This document shows positions 18,227 to 25,647 of a DNA stretch of 64,000 nucleotides, in pieces. Position 1 is the first letter of the stretch. Every line of letters starts with the position of its first letter. A model generated the notes under the pieces. The model ran no database searches. It saw only the letters and a program-made list of their open reading frames with translations, and was not told where the DNA came from. The position numbers and the translations under genes were made by a program. The DNA comes from Microcoleus sp. FACHB-831 (GTDB taxonomy: Bacteria; Cyanobacteriota; Cyanobacteriia; Cyanobacteriales; FACHB-T130). Where the stretch lies: NCBI RefSeq assembly GCF_014695585.1, contig NZ_JACJON010000039.1, forward strand, positions 62,001 through 126,000. The letters run 5' to 3'.

Positions 18227-18828
18227 TAGTAATAAGACGAAATTTGATTTTTATACTTCTTTCGATAGAGGCGCAATACACAGCACTGGCTATATTTCTA
18301 TTCCGGCACGTAGCTTAGTAGTTTAAAGCGCTCGCCGCCAGAGAAATCCTCTCCTACGGCTATCCGTATGACTCCTAACTCGCTATACTCATACCAGCGC
18401 TGATTGCAATCGCGCTCCTGGGTTATTGGCCGGGAGCTATTCACAATATCTGGGCACACATACCAGAGAGAAAGCGATTTGGCAAGAGCGCTCGCTGAAA
18501 GTCGAGCCGCTCTAGCTGCCGTTGGCATTAGAGGCTTTGTAAGGACACAGCCATTGTTGTTAACCCTAGCCGAACGCCGCCGTTTGCCTTCGATTAGGGT
18601 GAAGGAGTTATCCACAAACAACACTTGCACTTAAAAAAGCTAGGGGTGGAACCCCAACCTCAAAAAGCAACGGATTGTGTGAAGGGTAGCGTCAAAACAC
18701 GGTATCAACTATCGAATGTATATGGAGTGGAGGAATCCCTACTACTACCAATGGGTGGACTTAAGTGTAATAGCGGCAAAAAGTTTATAAACTTTTTTGA
18801 ATAAACATAGAAAAATTGGAAGAAGTGG
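18227..18828. other. Divergent spacer, 602 bases
   Basis: Lies between the CHASE3 kinase (minus) and the NarL regulator (plus), so promoters for both should be here. A minus-strand frame at 18298-18630 (110 codons, GTG start, no good Shine-Dalgarno) is the only sizeable candidate. Its C-terminal half (CPDIVNSSRPITQERDCNQR) has protein-like composition, but nothing is recognised and an overlapping plus frame is also open. I treat it as unproven. A small GGGGT...ACCCC hairpin sits near 18645. Confidence 0.5.
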
Positions 18829-19560
18829 ATGTTGAGTATGAGTACAATTCGCGTTGCTCTCATTGAAGACCACGACCTGACAAGGGTCGGTATCCGCACG
18901 GCGCTGCAACAACGCAGTGAAATTGAATTTGTTGGCGAGGCAGCCAATGCCGCAGACGGACTGAAGTTACTTGAATCGGCCAAACCCAATGTGGCAATTG
19001 TCGATATCGGCTTGCCAGATATGGACGGGATTGAATTAACTCGGCAATTTAAAGAATCTCAGGCGGCGTCGGAAGAAGGGTCGCTAACGAAGATACTGGT
19101 CTTGACATTACAAGACAACGAAGAAGCGGTGATGGCTGCATTTGCGGCTGGTGCAGATTCATACTGCATGAAGAATATCAGTTTCGATAACTTGCTCGAA
19201 GCGCTTCAAGTAACTAACGATGGTAACGCCTGGATCGATCCCGCGATCGCCCGGATCGTTCTGAAGCAGTCAAAAACTAACCAAGCCGGAGCCGCAGCAG
19301 TTATTGAGTCAAAAACAGTCACAATAAATGCGACGGAACCAGAATACAGTCAGTTGATAGAAGCTTATCCCCTAACAGAAAGGGAATTAGAAGTTTTGCA
19401 ACTAATAGTCGAAGGTTGTAGCAATGCAGCGATCGCAGAAAAGCTGTACATTACCGTAGGCACGGTGAAAACCCACGTCCGCAATATTTTGAACAAGCTC
19501 TGTGCTGATGACCGCACCCAAGCTGCTGTACGCGCCCTGCGATCTGGCTTAGTAGGATGA
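18829..19560 (+). CDS. NarL/FixJ-family response regulator (REC-LuxR HTH)
   Basis: 243 residues. Receiver 1-125 with acidic pair at ED (13-14), acceptor Asp59 in AIVDIGLPDMDG and lysine in YCMKNIS. A linker leads to a LuxR-type HTH at about 180-240: LTERELEVLQLIVEGCSNAA, then IAEKLYITVGTVKTHVRNIL. It is a DNA-binding transcription factor switched by phosphorylation; its targets are unknown. Two starts are possible: ATG 18829 and ATG 18838. The GGAAGAAG sequence at 18818-18825 is better placed for the second. It is divergent from the CHASE3 kinase, a plausible cognate. Confidence 0.93.
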   Translation: MLSMSTIRVALIEDHDLTRVGIRTALQQRSEIEFVGEAANAADGLKLLESAKPNVAIVDIGLPDMDGIELTRQFKESQAASEEGSLTKILVLTLQDNEEAVMAAFAAGADSYCMKNISFDNLLEALQVTNDGNAWIDPAIARIVLKQSKTNQAGAAAVIESKTVTINATEPEYSQLIEAYPLTERELEVLQLIVEGCSNAAIAEKLYITVGTVKTHVRNILNKLCADDRTQAAVRALRSGLVG

Positions 19561-19735
19561 ACGCCCCCTATGGGAGTTTGTGCAAAAAAGCTGCATTACC
19601 TTAGACCTTAGACTTTTGGCTTTAGACTTGAGGCTTGAGACTTGAGACAATAAACCTGTCCCCAGTTAAACTTCCAAAGTCTAAGGTCAAAAAATTGTAG
19701 TCCGATGTCTAAATAACAGGAAGCGGAGTGAGCAG

Positions 19736-21433
19736 ATGAGTCAGGCGGAAGGAAGCAAACTCAAACTGATGGTGGTTGATGACGAGCCTGACAACCTAGA
19801 TTTGCTGTACCGAACTTTTCGGCGTGATTTTCGCGTTTACAAAGCCGATAGTGGCCTCAACGCTCTCCAAGTTCTGGAAGCAGAAGGAGAGATGGCGGTA
19901 ATCATCTCCGACCAGCGGATGCCGCAAATGAATGGGACGGAGTTTTTAAGCAAGACGGTTAACTCCTTCCCAGATACAATTCGTATCCTCCTGACGGGCT
20001 ACACCGATGTAGAAGATCTGGTGGATGCGATTAACTCAGGTCAGGTGTTTAAGTACATAACTAAGCCTTGGAATCCTGAAAACCTCAAATCGGTAGTTAG
20101 TCAAGCTGGCGATACCTACAGGGTGCTAAAGCAACGAACGAACGAACTGAGCCGCGCCCTGCGAAGAGAAGAACTGTTTAATACAGTGACAAGTGCCATT
20201 AGAGAGTCGCTGGATTACGACAGTATGTTGCAAAGGATTGTTAACACTATTGGCCAGACCTTTGAGGCTAGCAGTTGTATTCTGCGACCAGTAGAAAGCG
20301 ATCGCTTGACTCCTGAATCCTTCTCCTACCAGGCTCCGGGTACAGAGTTAATCCAAGACTCCCTAGATAACACGGCACTACAAACCGCCATAGAAACTCG
20401 CAAGACGCAATTGCGAGAAGCCGAAGAACAGGGGAAGCACTTCACAAACTTGGTCGTGCCCCTCATCTACCAGCAACAATTGCTAGTAGTTCTGTGCCTG
20501 TACCAGGAAGAGGGCGATCGCCACTGGTCTCCCCAAGACGTACAGCTAATTGAAGGAGTCGCAGAGCAAGCCGCCTTAGCAATTTCTCAGGCGAAACTCT
20601 ACCAGCGCACCCAAGAGCTAGCCCAGACAATGCGTGCAGAACTAGAGGTAGCGAGGCAAATTCAAAACAACTTGCTGCGCCAAACTATGCCAGAGGTAGA
20701 TGGCAGCCGAGTACAAGCCTGCTGCTACCCCGCAAGACAAGTGGGAGGCGACTTTTTTGAAGTCTACGTCCATCCGCAAGGCGACTTGTGGCTGGCAGTT
20801 GGTGATGTTTCCGGCAAAGGTGTCCCCGCTGCCCTATTTATGGCAAGTGCTATTTCTGTGTTGCGGCGAGAACTAGCTCAAGAAGTATCTCCCGATCCAG
20901 CGGTTGTTATGCAGAATCTGAACAGTATCATGTTAGATGATTTAGTCAGTAACAACTGCTTCATCACTATGGTGCTGGCTCGTTATACCCCAACGACTGG
21001 AGAACTGGTCTTCGCCAACGCCGGACATATATATCCTCTTGTCTGGTCGCACCAACTACTGGATCGGCAAAGAGCCGCTTCTAGAGATTCCGTGACAGTT
21101 GAGCCAAATTTTCTTAAGACTCGTGGCGTTCCCTTGGGGATTTTGGCCGTGTGGAAGGGAAAATCTGGTAGCGTAAGCTTAAACTCCGGTGAAACTTTAC
21201 TGCTAACCAGCGATGGGATTACTGAGGCGAATGTTAATCTGCCAGCATCTTCGTCAGCAGACCCAAAGGGCAACGAACAACCCACCAGTTCTATGCTCAA
21301 TCAAGCAGGGCTTTGGGAACTCCTGCTCCAGGAGCCAATGCCTCTCGACTTGACCAATTTGTTAAGTCGGATTCGAGAACATACTGAAGTTCAAGAAGAC
21401 GACCAAACCATACTCTCTCTGGAGGTTCTATAG
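19736..21433 (+). CDS. Response regulator with GAF and PP2C (SpoIIE/RsbU-type) phosphatase
   Basis: 565 residues. Receiver 1-125 (acceptor Asp59 in IISDQRMPQMNG). GAF domain about 150-290. Then a PP2C/SpoIIE serine phosphatase (about 305-560) with ARQIQNNLLRQTMPEVDG, VGGDFFEVY, LWLAVGDVSGKGVPAALFMA, FANAGHIYPL and TSDGITEAN, retaining the metal-binding aspartates. Such proteins dephosphorylate anti-sigma-antagonist proteins in partner-switching systems (RsbU, cyanobacterial IcfG-like). The next gene starts 3 bases after its stop and encodes an RsbW-like kinase, giving the phosphatase and anti-sigma kinase of one switch. The STAS antagonist is not in the window. The spacer before it contains CTTAGAC/CTTGAGAC heptad repeats. 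Confidence 0.93.
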   Translation: MSQAEGSKLKLMVVDDEPDNLDLLYRTFRRDFRVYKADSGLNALQVLEAEGEMAVIISDQRMPQMNGTEFLSKTVNSFPDTIRILLTGYTDVEDLVDAINSGQVFKYITKPWNPENLKSVVSQAGDTYRVLKQRTNELSRALRREELFNTVTSAIRESLDYDSMLQRIVNTIGQTFEASSCILRPVESDRLTPESFSYQAPGTELIQDSLDNTALQTAIETRKTQLREAEEQGKHFTNLVVPLIYQQQLLVVLCLYQEEGDRHWSPQDVQLIEGVAEQAALAISQAKLYQRTQELAQTMRAELEVARQIQNNLLRQTMPEVDGSRVQACCYPARQVGGDFFEVYVHPQGDLWLAVGDVSGKGVPAALFMASAISVLRRELAQEVSPDPAVVMQNLNSIMLDDLVSNNCFITMVLARYTPTTGELVFANAGHIYPLVWSHQLLDRQRAASRDSVTVEPNFLKTRGVPLGILAVWKGKSGSVSLNSGETLLLTSDGITEANVNLPASSSADPKGNEQPTSSMLNQAGLWELLLQEPMPLDLTNLLSRIREHTEVQEDDQTILSLEVL

Positions 21434-21436
21434 TAC

Positions 21437-21871
21437 ATGAGAACGGAGCTGCACGTACCGAGCGACTTAAAGTTTTTGACCATTGTCGAAAACTGGTTGC
21501 TAGGATCTTTAGAAGTAGAGCTGGGTGACTCGGTAGATTGGCCGCGTCAATCTAATCGCTTGCGTTTGGCTTTGGTGGAGGCGTACTCGAATGTGGTACG
21601 TCACGCTCACAGGGGACAACCAAATTTGCCAGTCTTGATTCGTCTGGAACTCAAAGAAAGGGATATTGCCCTGGAAATTTGGGATCACGGTAAGGGATTC
21701 GACCTCTCTACTTATTTGCCTCCCAATCCTGGCGATAAGCAAGAAAGCGGCTATGGCTGGCTGATTATGAACCGCCTGATGGATAGGGTTGAGTACCGCT
21801 TGCAAGTTAATGGCCGCAATTGTCTGAAACTGGAAGCGAGTTTGCCAGAGGCAAAAGTTGCTCAGAGCTAA
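21437..21871 (+). CDS. RsbW-like anti-sigma factor serine kinase (HATPase)
   Basis: 144 residues with a single GHKL ATPase fold: RLALVEAYSNVVRHAH (N box), LEIWDHGKGFD (G1) and ESGYGWLIMNRLMD (G2). No HisKA domain, which is the pattern of the RsbW/SpoIIAB anti-sigma kinases. These bind a sigma factor or another partner and phosphorylate a STAS-domain antagonist. It is translationally close to the PP2C phosphatase gene upstream (3-base gap) and clearly in the same operon; two hairpins follow it. Confidence 0.9.
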   Translation: MRTELHVPSDLKFLTIVENWLLGSLEVELGDSVDWPRQSNRLRLALVEAYSNVVRHAHRGQPNLPVLIRLELKERDIALEIWDHGKGFDLSTYLPPNPGDKQESGYGWLIMNRLMDRVEYRLQVNGRNCLKLEASLPEAKVAQS

Positions 21872-21884
21872 TGGCTAGAGTTTA

Positions 21885-21915
21885 GGGTCAAAAGCCGCGC
21901 AAGGCTTTTTGACCT
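21885..21915 (+). terminator. Hairpin after the phosphatase/anti-sigma operon
   Basis: GGTCAAAAGCC pairs with GGCTTTTTGACC around a short GCGCAA loop, 14 bases after the stop. T-rich arm but no long T-tail, so it may be a processing stem or a weak terminator. Confidence 0.5.
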
Positions 21916-21951
21916 GTATTTATTTTTCGCTGGTTAAAAATATATTTTATA

Positions 21952-21981
21952 GTTCCCAGGCAGCAGCTCTGGGAATTTTTA
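21952..21981 (+). terminator. Rho-independent-type terminator
   Basis: TTCCCAG and CTGGGAA form a 7-base stem around GCAGCAGCT, followed by a run of five T. Well placed to end the plus-strand operon before the convergent CTDH gene. Confidence 0.7.
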
Positions 21982-22008
21982 TCCACAGTGCTGCTGGCGC
22001 ATACATAG

Positions 22009-22446
22009 TTAACGGCGCAGGCTGAGGAGTTCTTTAGGAGAAGCTAAAAGTTTTATGGTGGCGGTGAGGATTTCGCGCTCTTGATTGAGTACGAACGTCC
22101 ACAATACGTTGACGCCAAATAAAGGTGTTTGTACTTTGCCGCTGACTTGATATTGAATATTGCCATCTTCTAAAGTTTCGGCAATTGCCTCGCGGGGATC
22201 GAGTTTCATCGCCTTTGCTTCGGTTTGCAGGTAGGTAGCGATCGCTTCTGGCCCCTCTAGCGGCTCTTCAAAAGGCGCGTGCATTTTGCCGTTAGCAGCA
22301 AACAATGCAGCCGTTGTCTCAAACTCCCCTGCATTCATCGTTTCAAAGTAACGCAGCAGCACTGGCTCGGCAATTCCCTCAATGGTAAGCTCGCTGGCTT
22401 CTACAGATGGGGAACTTAAGGGCATAGAGTCCTCTGCGATTGTCAT
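22009..22446 (-). CDS. OCP C-terminal-domain homologue (CTDH), NTF2-like fold
   Basis: 145 residues of the NTF2/SnoaL fold. Characteristic orange-carotenoid-protein C-terminal-domain features: TIEGIAEPVLLRYFETMNAG, the ETTAALFA segment, PFEEPLEGPEAI, SGKVQTPLFGVNV, and the C-terminal KLLASPKELLSLRR. In OCP this domain binds one half of a ketocarotenoid and regulates photoprotection; stand-alone CTDHs bind and deliver carotenoids. A tryptophan is kept in VLWTFVLN at the position aligned with the carotenoid-contacting Trp, while the TPW of OCP is TPL here and a few residues are deleted. It has no cysteine, so it lacks the disulfide switch reported for some CTDHs. No helical carotenoid protein is nearby. 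Confidence 0.8.
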   Translation of the reverse strand: MTIAEDSMPLSSPSVEASELTIEGIAEPVLLRYFETMNAGEFETTAALFAANGKMHAPFEEPLEGPEAIATYLQTEAKAMKLDPREAIAETLEDGNIQYQVSGKVQTPLFGVNVLWTFVLNQEREILTATIKLLASPKELLSLRR

Positions 22447-22549
22447 AATTTATTGTTGTAAACCACAAATTCAGTATTAAACAGAAAAGTAGGTTGATGC
22501 CTGCTCTTCTAGAGAGATTTCTAAATTTTTTGTACTCGCATATAAATTT

Positions 22550-23506
22550 ATGTCTTTGCCAGGAAAAGTGCTGATTGGTAGCAGCCAAGTTAAGCAGAAA
22601 GCTTTAGAGTTAGGATTCCACAAAGTCGGTATCGCTAGTGTGGATGAGGGGGATGTTGCTGCTAGCGAAAGATTGCAAGCATGGCTAGCTAAAGGCTACC
22701 AAGCTGATATGGACTGGATGGCTAACCCCAAGCGCGGGGATATTCGCCTAGTGATGCCAGAGGTGCAGTCAGTAATTTGTGTGGCGCTCAATTATTACAC
22801 GCCTCACGCTCGTCCAGAAGGTGGGAAATATGCCAAAATCTCCCGTTATGGTTGGGGGCGAGATTATCACAAAGTATTGCATAAAAAGCTGAAGGCGCTA
22901 GCCAACTGGCTGCAAGAGCAGGGAGAAGGAATTCAGGCTCGTTATTATGCGGATACGGGGCCGATCGGGGATAAAGTTTGGGCGCAACGGGCGGGGATTG
23001 GCTGGGTGGCTAAGAATGGTAATGTAATTGCGCGATCGCTTGGATCTTGGATGTTTTTGGGGGAAGTGTTGACTAATTTAGAGTTGACGCCAGACCGTCC
23101 CCACACTGAACACTGCGGTACTTGTACTCGTTGTATGGATGCGTGTCCGACAGGTGCGATCGCCCAACCTTTTGTAGTAGATGCCAATCGGTGTATTGCC
23201 TACCATACCATTGAGAATCGGGCACCTGAATTGCCAGATGCGATCGCTCCTCATTTGCAAGGTTGGGTTGCTGGTTGCGATATCTGCCAGGATGTCTGTC
23301 CTTGGAATCAGCGTTTTGCCAAAGAAACTGATGTTGCCGAGTTTCAGCCTTATCCCTGGAATATTGCACCAGAACTCGCCGAATTAGCGGAAATTTCCGA
23401 TGATGAGTGGAACCGCCGCTTTCCCGCCTCCGCGTTGCGGCGAATTAAACCGGAGATGCTGCGACGCAATGCAAGGACGAATTTGGAAATGGGTGATGGG
23501 GAATAG
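22550..23506 (+). CDS. queG: Epoxyqueuosine reductase QueG
   Basis: 318 residues. Cobalamin- and iron-sulfur-dependent enzyme that reduces epoxyqueuosine to queuosine in tRNA, the last step of the pathway. Family marks: LGFHKVGIASV near the start, YADTGPIGDKVWAQRAGIGW, and two 4Fe-4S motifs, CGTCTRCMDACPTGAI and CDICQDVCPWN. Length is normal for the short cyanobacterial form. The start ATG at 22550 fits the usual N-terminus (SSQVKQKALELGF follows soon after). It is divergent from the CTDH gene. Confidence 0.95.
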   Translation: MSLPGKVLIGSSQVKQKALELGFHKVGIASVDEGDVAASERLQAWLAKGYQADMDWMANPKRGDIRLVMPEVQSVICVALNYYTPHARPEGGKYAKISRYGWGRDYHKVLHKKLKALANWLQEQGEGIQARYYADTGPIGDKVWAQRAGIGWVAKNGNVIARSLGSWMFLGEVLTNLELTPDRPHTEHCGTCTRCMDACPTGAIAQPFVVDANRCIAYHTIENRAPELPDAIAPHLQGWVAGCDICQDVCPWNQRFAKETDVAEFQPYPWNIAPELAELAEISDDEWNRRFPASALRRIKPEMLRRNARTNLEMGDGE

Positions 23507-23856
23507 GTGCTACTCCCTTCCCTCCATAAGATTACCTATTTCTTCTTTTTTCTTTCTTCGCGGTTCATTAGACCTCTTGCAAAAGCCGAAATTACCCCCC
23601 TTAATCCCCCCTTGGTAAGGGGGGAAAAACTTGAAATCTTGCCCCTCCCCTTACTAAGGGAGAAAAACTCGAAATCTTGCCCCTCCCTTTACTAAGGGGG
23701 GAAAAACTCGAAATCTTGCCCCTCCCCTTACTAAGGGGAGGGCTGGGGAGGGGTCATTCATGGATTTTTGCAAGCCGTCTATTAATAAGAATTATTCTGG
23801 TGGTAAGAAAGTAATTCTCCCCTTCTCCCCAAACTCCGGACTCCGGACACTTACCT
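23507..23856. other. Intergenic region with tandem repeat
   Basis: 350 bases after queG. It contains three copies of a 38-39-base unit (listed separately) and related CCCCCTTAATCCCCCCTTGG sequence upstream of them. No gene on either strand is credible. Confidence 0.6.
23624..23740. repeat. Three tandem copies of a 38-39-base hairpin unit
   Basis: Each unit reads GAAAAACTCGAAATCTTGCC then CCTCCCCTTACTAAGGGG with small changes; the anchor GAAATCTTG starts at 23633, 23671 and 23710. Within each unit CCCCTT and AAGGGG can pair. This type of repeat is scattered between genes in filamentous cyanobacteria and varies in copy number. Confidence 0.8.
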
Positions 23857-24255
23857 TCATTCCGCCTTCAGCGATGGCACTTGTACGTGCATTTCTCCCG
23901 TCGCCAGGTCTATCAAATCTTCCAGCTTGAGCGGTTCCGAGGTTTGGGGATGTATTGGATCTAGTACATCTATTAATAAAAGTAGCTGCTCGATAGATAG
24001 GCGCGTCACTTTGCCGCCTTCAAGCCGATTAATTTGCGGCCCAGATATTCCTAGCACGAGATCCGGGTCGATATTCAATTCTTTGCCGCGCTGACTCAGC
24101 AATATGGACTCTTGGTTGGCAATGTGTTCCCCCAGATCGTGGACTGAAGTCCAACCACGATAGTGTCTGAGCCAGCGCAGGTATCTGCCAAAGTGGATTA
24201 GACCTATCTGCGTTGGCCTGCGGTTTTTCTTCAGTCCATTTCCATTTGTGGTCAT
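23857..24255 (-). CDS. HTH (XRE-like) domain protein
   Basis: About 132 residues from the ATG at 24255; the frame is also open 12 codons further to a TTG at 24291. The body contains FGRYLRWLRHYRGWTSVHDL, then ISGPQINRLEGGKVTRLSIE, which reads as a helix-turn-helix of the XRE/Cro class with the usual gly-containing turn. A C-terminal IDVLDPIHP and acidic tail follow. Probably a DNA-binding regulator; its target is unknown. It lies at the left end of a stretch rich in toxin-antitoxin pairs and the NACHT gene, so it could regulate or belong to that accessory region. Confidence 0.6.
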   Translation of the reverse strand: MTTNGNGLKKNRRPTQIGLIHFGRYLRWLRHYRGWTSVHDLGEHIANQESILLSQRGKELNIDPDLVLGISGPQINRLEGGKVTRLSIEQLLLLIDVLDPIHPQTSEPLKLEDLIDLATGEMHVQVPSLKAE

Positions 24256-24543
24256 AAGGGGCACTATCAGCCTGTTCCATTTCTCACCCAAAATAACACG
24301 CTATATCCAACAAGTTATTGTTAATTGACAAATCCTTACGTTTTACTGTATATAATTAATACTTAATTAAAGTTGGTACTCTACAAGCCATCAGGCGATC
24401 GCGCTCCTACAAGCCACAATATTTTTAACTAAATTAGCCTCGTGAGGGACGACTGTTGTAAACCATAAGGTCGCTTTCTTTGCTGGCTGTGACAGAATAC
24501 ATAAAATAGATGAAACAGGCCATAACGGAAAGATCAAAGAGTT

Positions 24544-24750
24544 ATGAAACGAACCTTTACTGCAAGCGTATGGCAAGAAGGTAGCTGGTTTGTGGCACAG
24601 TGCTTAGAAGTTGATATTTGCACTCAGGGAGAGACTGAAGCTTCTGCGCTGGCTAATCTTGGTGAAGCTTTATCACTGCATTTTGAGCCACCATTAGCCA
24701 CTATAACTCCCCAAGTGAGGACGTTGGAGGTAGAGGTCGGTGCCGCTTAG
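24544..24750 (+). CDS. HicB-type antitoxin
   Basis: 68 residues with the HicB/UPF0150 fold: FTASVWQEGSWFVAQCLEVD and TQGETEASALANLGEALSLH, the partial RNase-H-like pattern of HicB antitoxins. No DNA-binding tail is added, so this is a short form. It overlaps the following HicA-like toxin gene by 11 bases, antitoxin first, which implies coupled translation. The toxin would cleave mRNA and be neutralised by this protein. Confidence 0.85.
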   Translation: MKRTFTASVWQEGSWFVAQCLEVDICTQGETEASALANLGEALSLHFEPPLATITPQVRTLEVEVGAA

Positions 24751-24961
24751 ACCACTACCTTACCGCGAAGTTAAACGCAAATTAGAGGCAGCGGGATTTG
24801 GGGAAGTAAGTCAAAATGGCAGCCACGTAAAGTTTGCTAAATATACGGATGAAGGAACGCGCACTGCCATAGTGCCTCGTTATAGAGAAGTTACTGTCGG
24901 TACGCTTGGCAGTATTTTAAGGCAAGCTGGGATAAGTGCTGATGAGTTTGAGGCGTTGTAA
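24740..24961 (+). CDS. HicA-type mRNA interferase toxin
   Basis: 73 residues. Double-stranded-RNA-binding-like HicA fold: PYREVKRKLEAAGFGEVSQN, GSHVKFAKY with the catalytic-type histidine after GS, and VPRYREVTVGTLGSILRQAG, the typical C-terminal helix. The start is a GTG at 24740 inside the end of the antitoxin gene. Length and motifs are complete, so it is likely functional. Confidence 0.88.
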   Translation: MPLRPLPYREVKRKLEAAGFGEVSQNGSHVKFAKYTDEGTRTAIVPRYREVTVGTLGSILRQAGISADEFEAL

Positions 24962-25052
24962 TTGCGATCGCGCATATTGGGAAAGAAGGCGATCGCGCTT
25001 TCAAATTCAACTATCAACTTTGCTTGAGAGGAGAGGAAGCGATCGCCTATCG

Positions 25053-25319
25053 TTACGGAAAGTACCTATACATATCCTTTCTGTGCAGTACCCTGACAAA
25101 GATAGCCGTTTCCGACTCCAAACTAATACCAATTCTGTAGTCTCCCACCCTAATTCGGTAATATGTACCGTCCGCCTTCAGTTTTTTAACATTCCTGACA
25201 TTACCAATATTATCGGCGCTTTCCACTTCTTCAATGGCTATTTTAATTCTTTGAAGTAAAGAACTATCTTGGATGTTTGCTAAGTCTTTCTCAAAGCTTT
25301 TCCTAAAGTCTATATTCAT
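25053..25319 (-). CDS. ParE/RelE-family toxin
   Basis: 88 residues: FRKSFEKDLANIQDSSLLQR, then NVKKLKADGTYYRIRVGDYRIG and AIFVRVLHRKDMYRYFP. This is the compact beta-sheet fold of the RelE/ParE superfamily, with the typical L-(K/R)-G-x-x-x-x-R-I-R-x-G-D-Y-R pattern and a terminal HRKDMYR. RelE members cleave ribosome-bound mRNA and ParE members poison gyrase; sequence alone does not decide which. The ATG overlaps the antitoxin stop (ATGA, 25316-25319), so it is coupled to it. Confidence 0.88.
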   Translation of the reverse strand: MNIDFRKSFEKDLANIQDSSLLQRIKIAIEEVESADNIGNVRNVKKLKADGTYYRIRVGDYRIGISLESETAIFVRVLHRKDMYRYFP

Positions 25320-25525
25320 GTCTGACTATCCAGCATCTTGAATATCGCCTCTTTGCTCACTGAATCTGTATTTTCACCTTCTTTTATGGCATTTTCTAAC
25401 GCTATATCTTCTATAGCTTCTGCTAACAGCTCAGAAAACATTTCTTTTTCTTCTTTGATTATCTCAATGAGAGCTATCTTAAGCATATCTTTGAGTTTAC
25501 TTTCATCTATCAATATTTCATCCAT
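25316..25525 (-). CDS. Antitoxin partner of the ParE/RelE toxin
   Basis: 69 residues, very acidic (EIIKEEKEMFSELLAEAIED, KEGENTDSVSKEAIFKMLDS) and predicted mostly helical. No classic DNA-binding motif is obvious. Assigned from size, charge, position directly upstream of the toxin and the four-base overlap of stop and start. Similar acidic helical antitoxins accompany RelE genes in cyanobacteria. Confidence 0.75.
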   Translation of the reverse strand: MDEILIDESKLKDMLKIALIEIIKEEKEMFSELLAEAIEDIALENAIKEGENTDSVSKEAIFKMLDSQT

Positions 25526-25647
25526 AACTACTCCAATTTAAATAGATGGTATTGTATAATATTAGCATATTTATGCTATAGCGAAGAGATGCGCGATCGC
25601 TATTTTCCCCTCTCGTTTACGAAACTGTTTATGATGAATCGCGCTAT

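Noticed and set aside
18298-18630. Minus-strand frame of 110 codons between the CHASE3 kinase and NarL regulator
   Set aside because: GTG start without Shine-Dalgarno, overlapping open frame on the other strand, nothing recognised. Possible but not supported enough to call.
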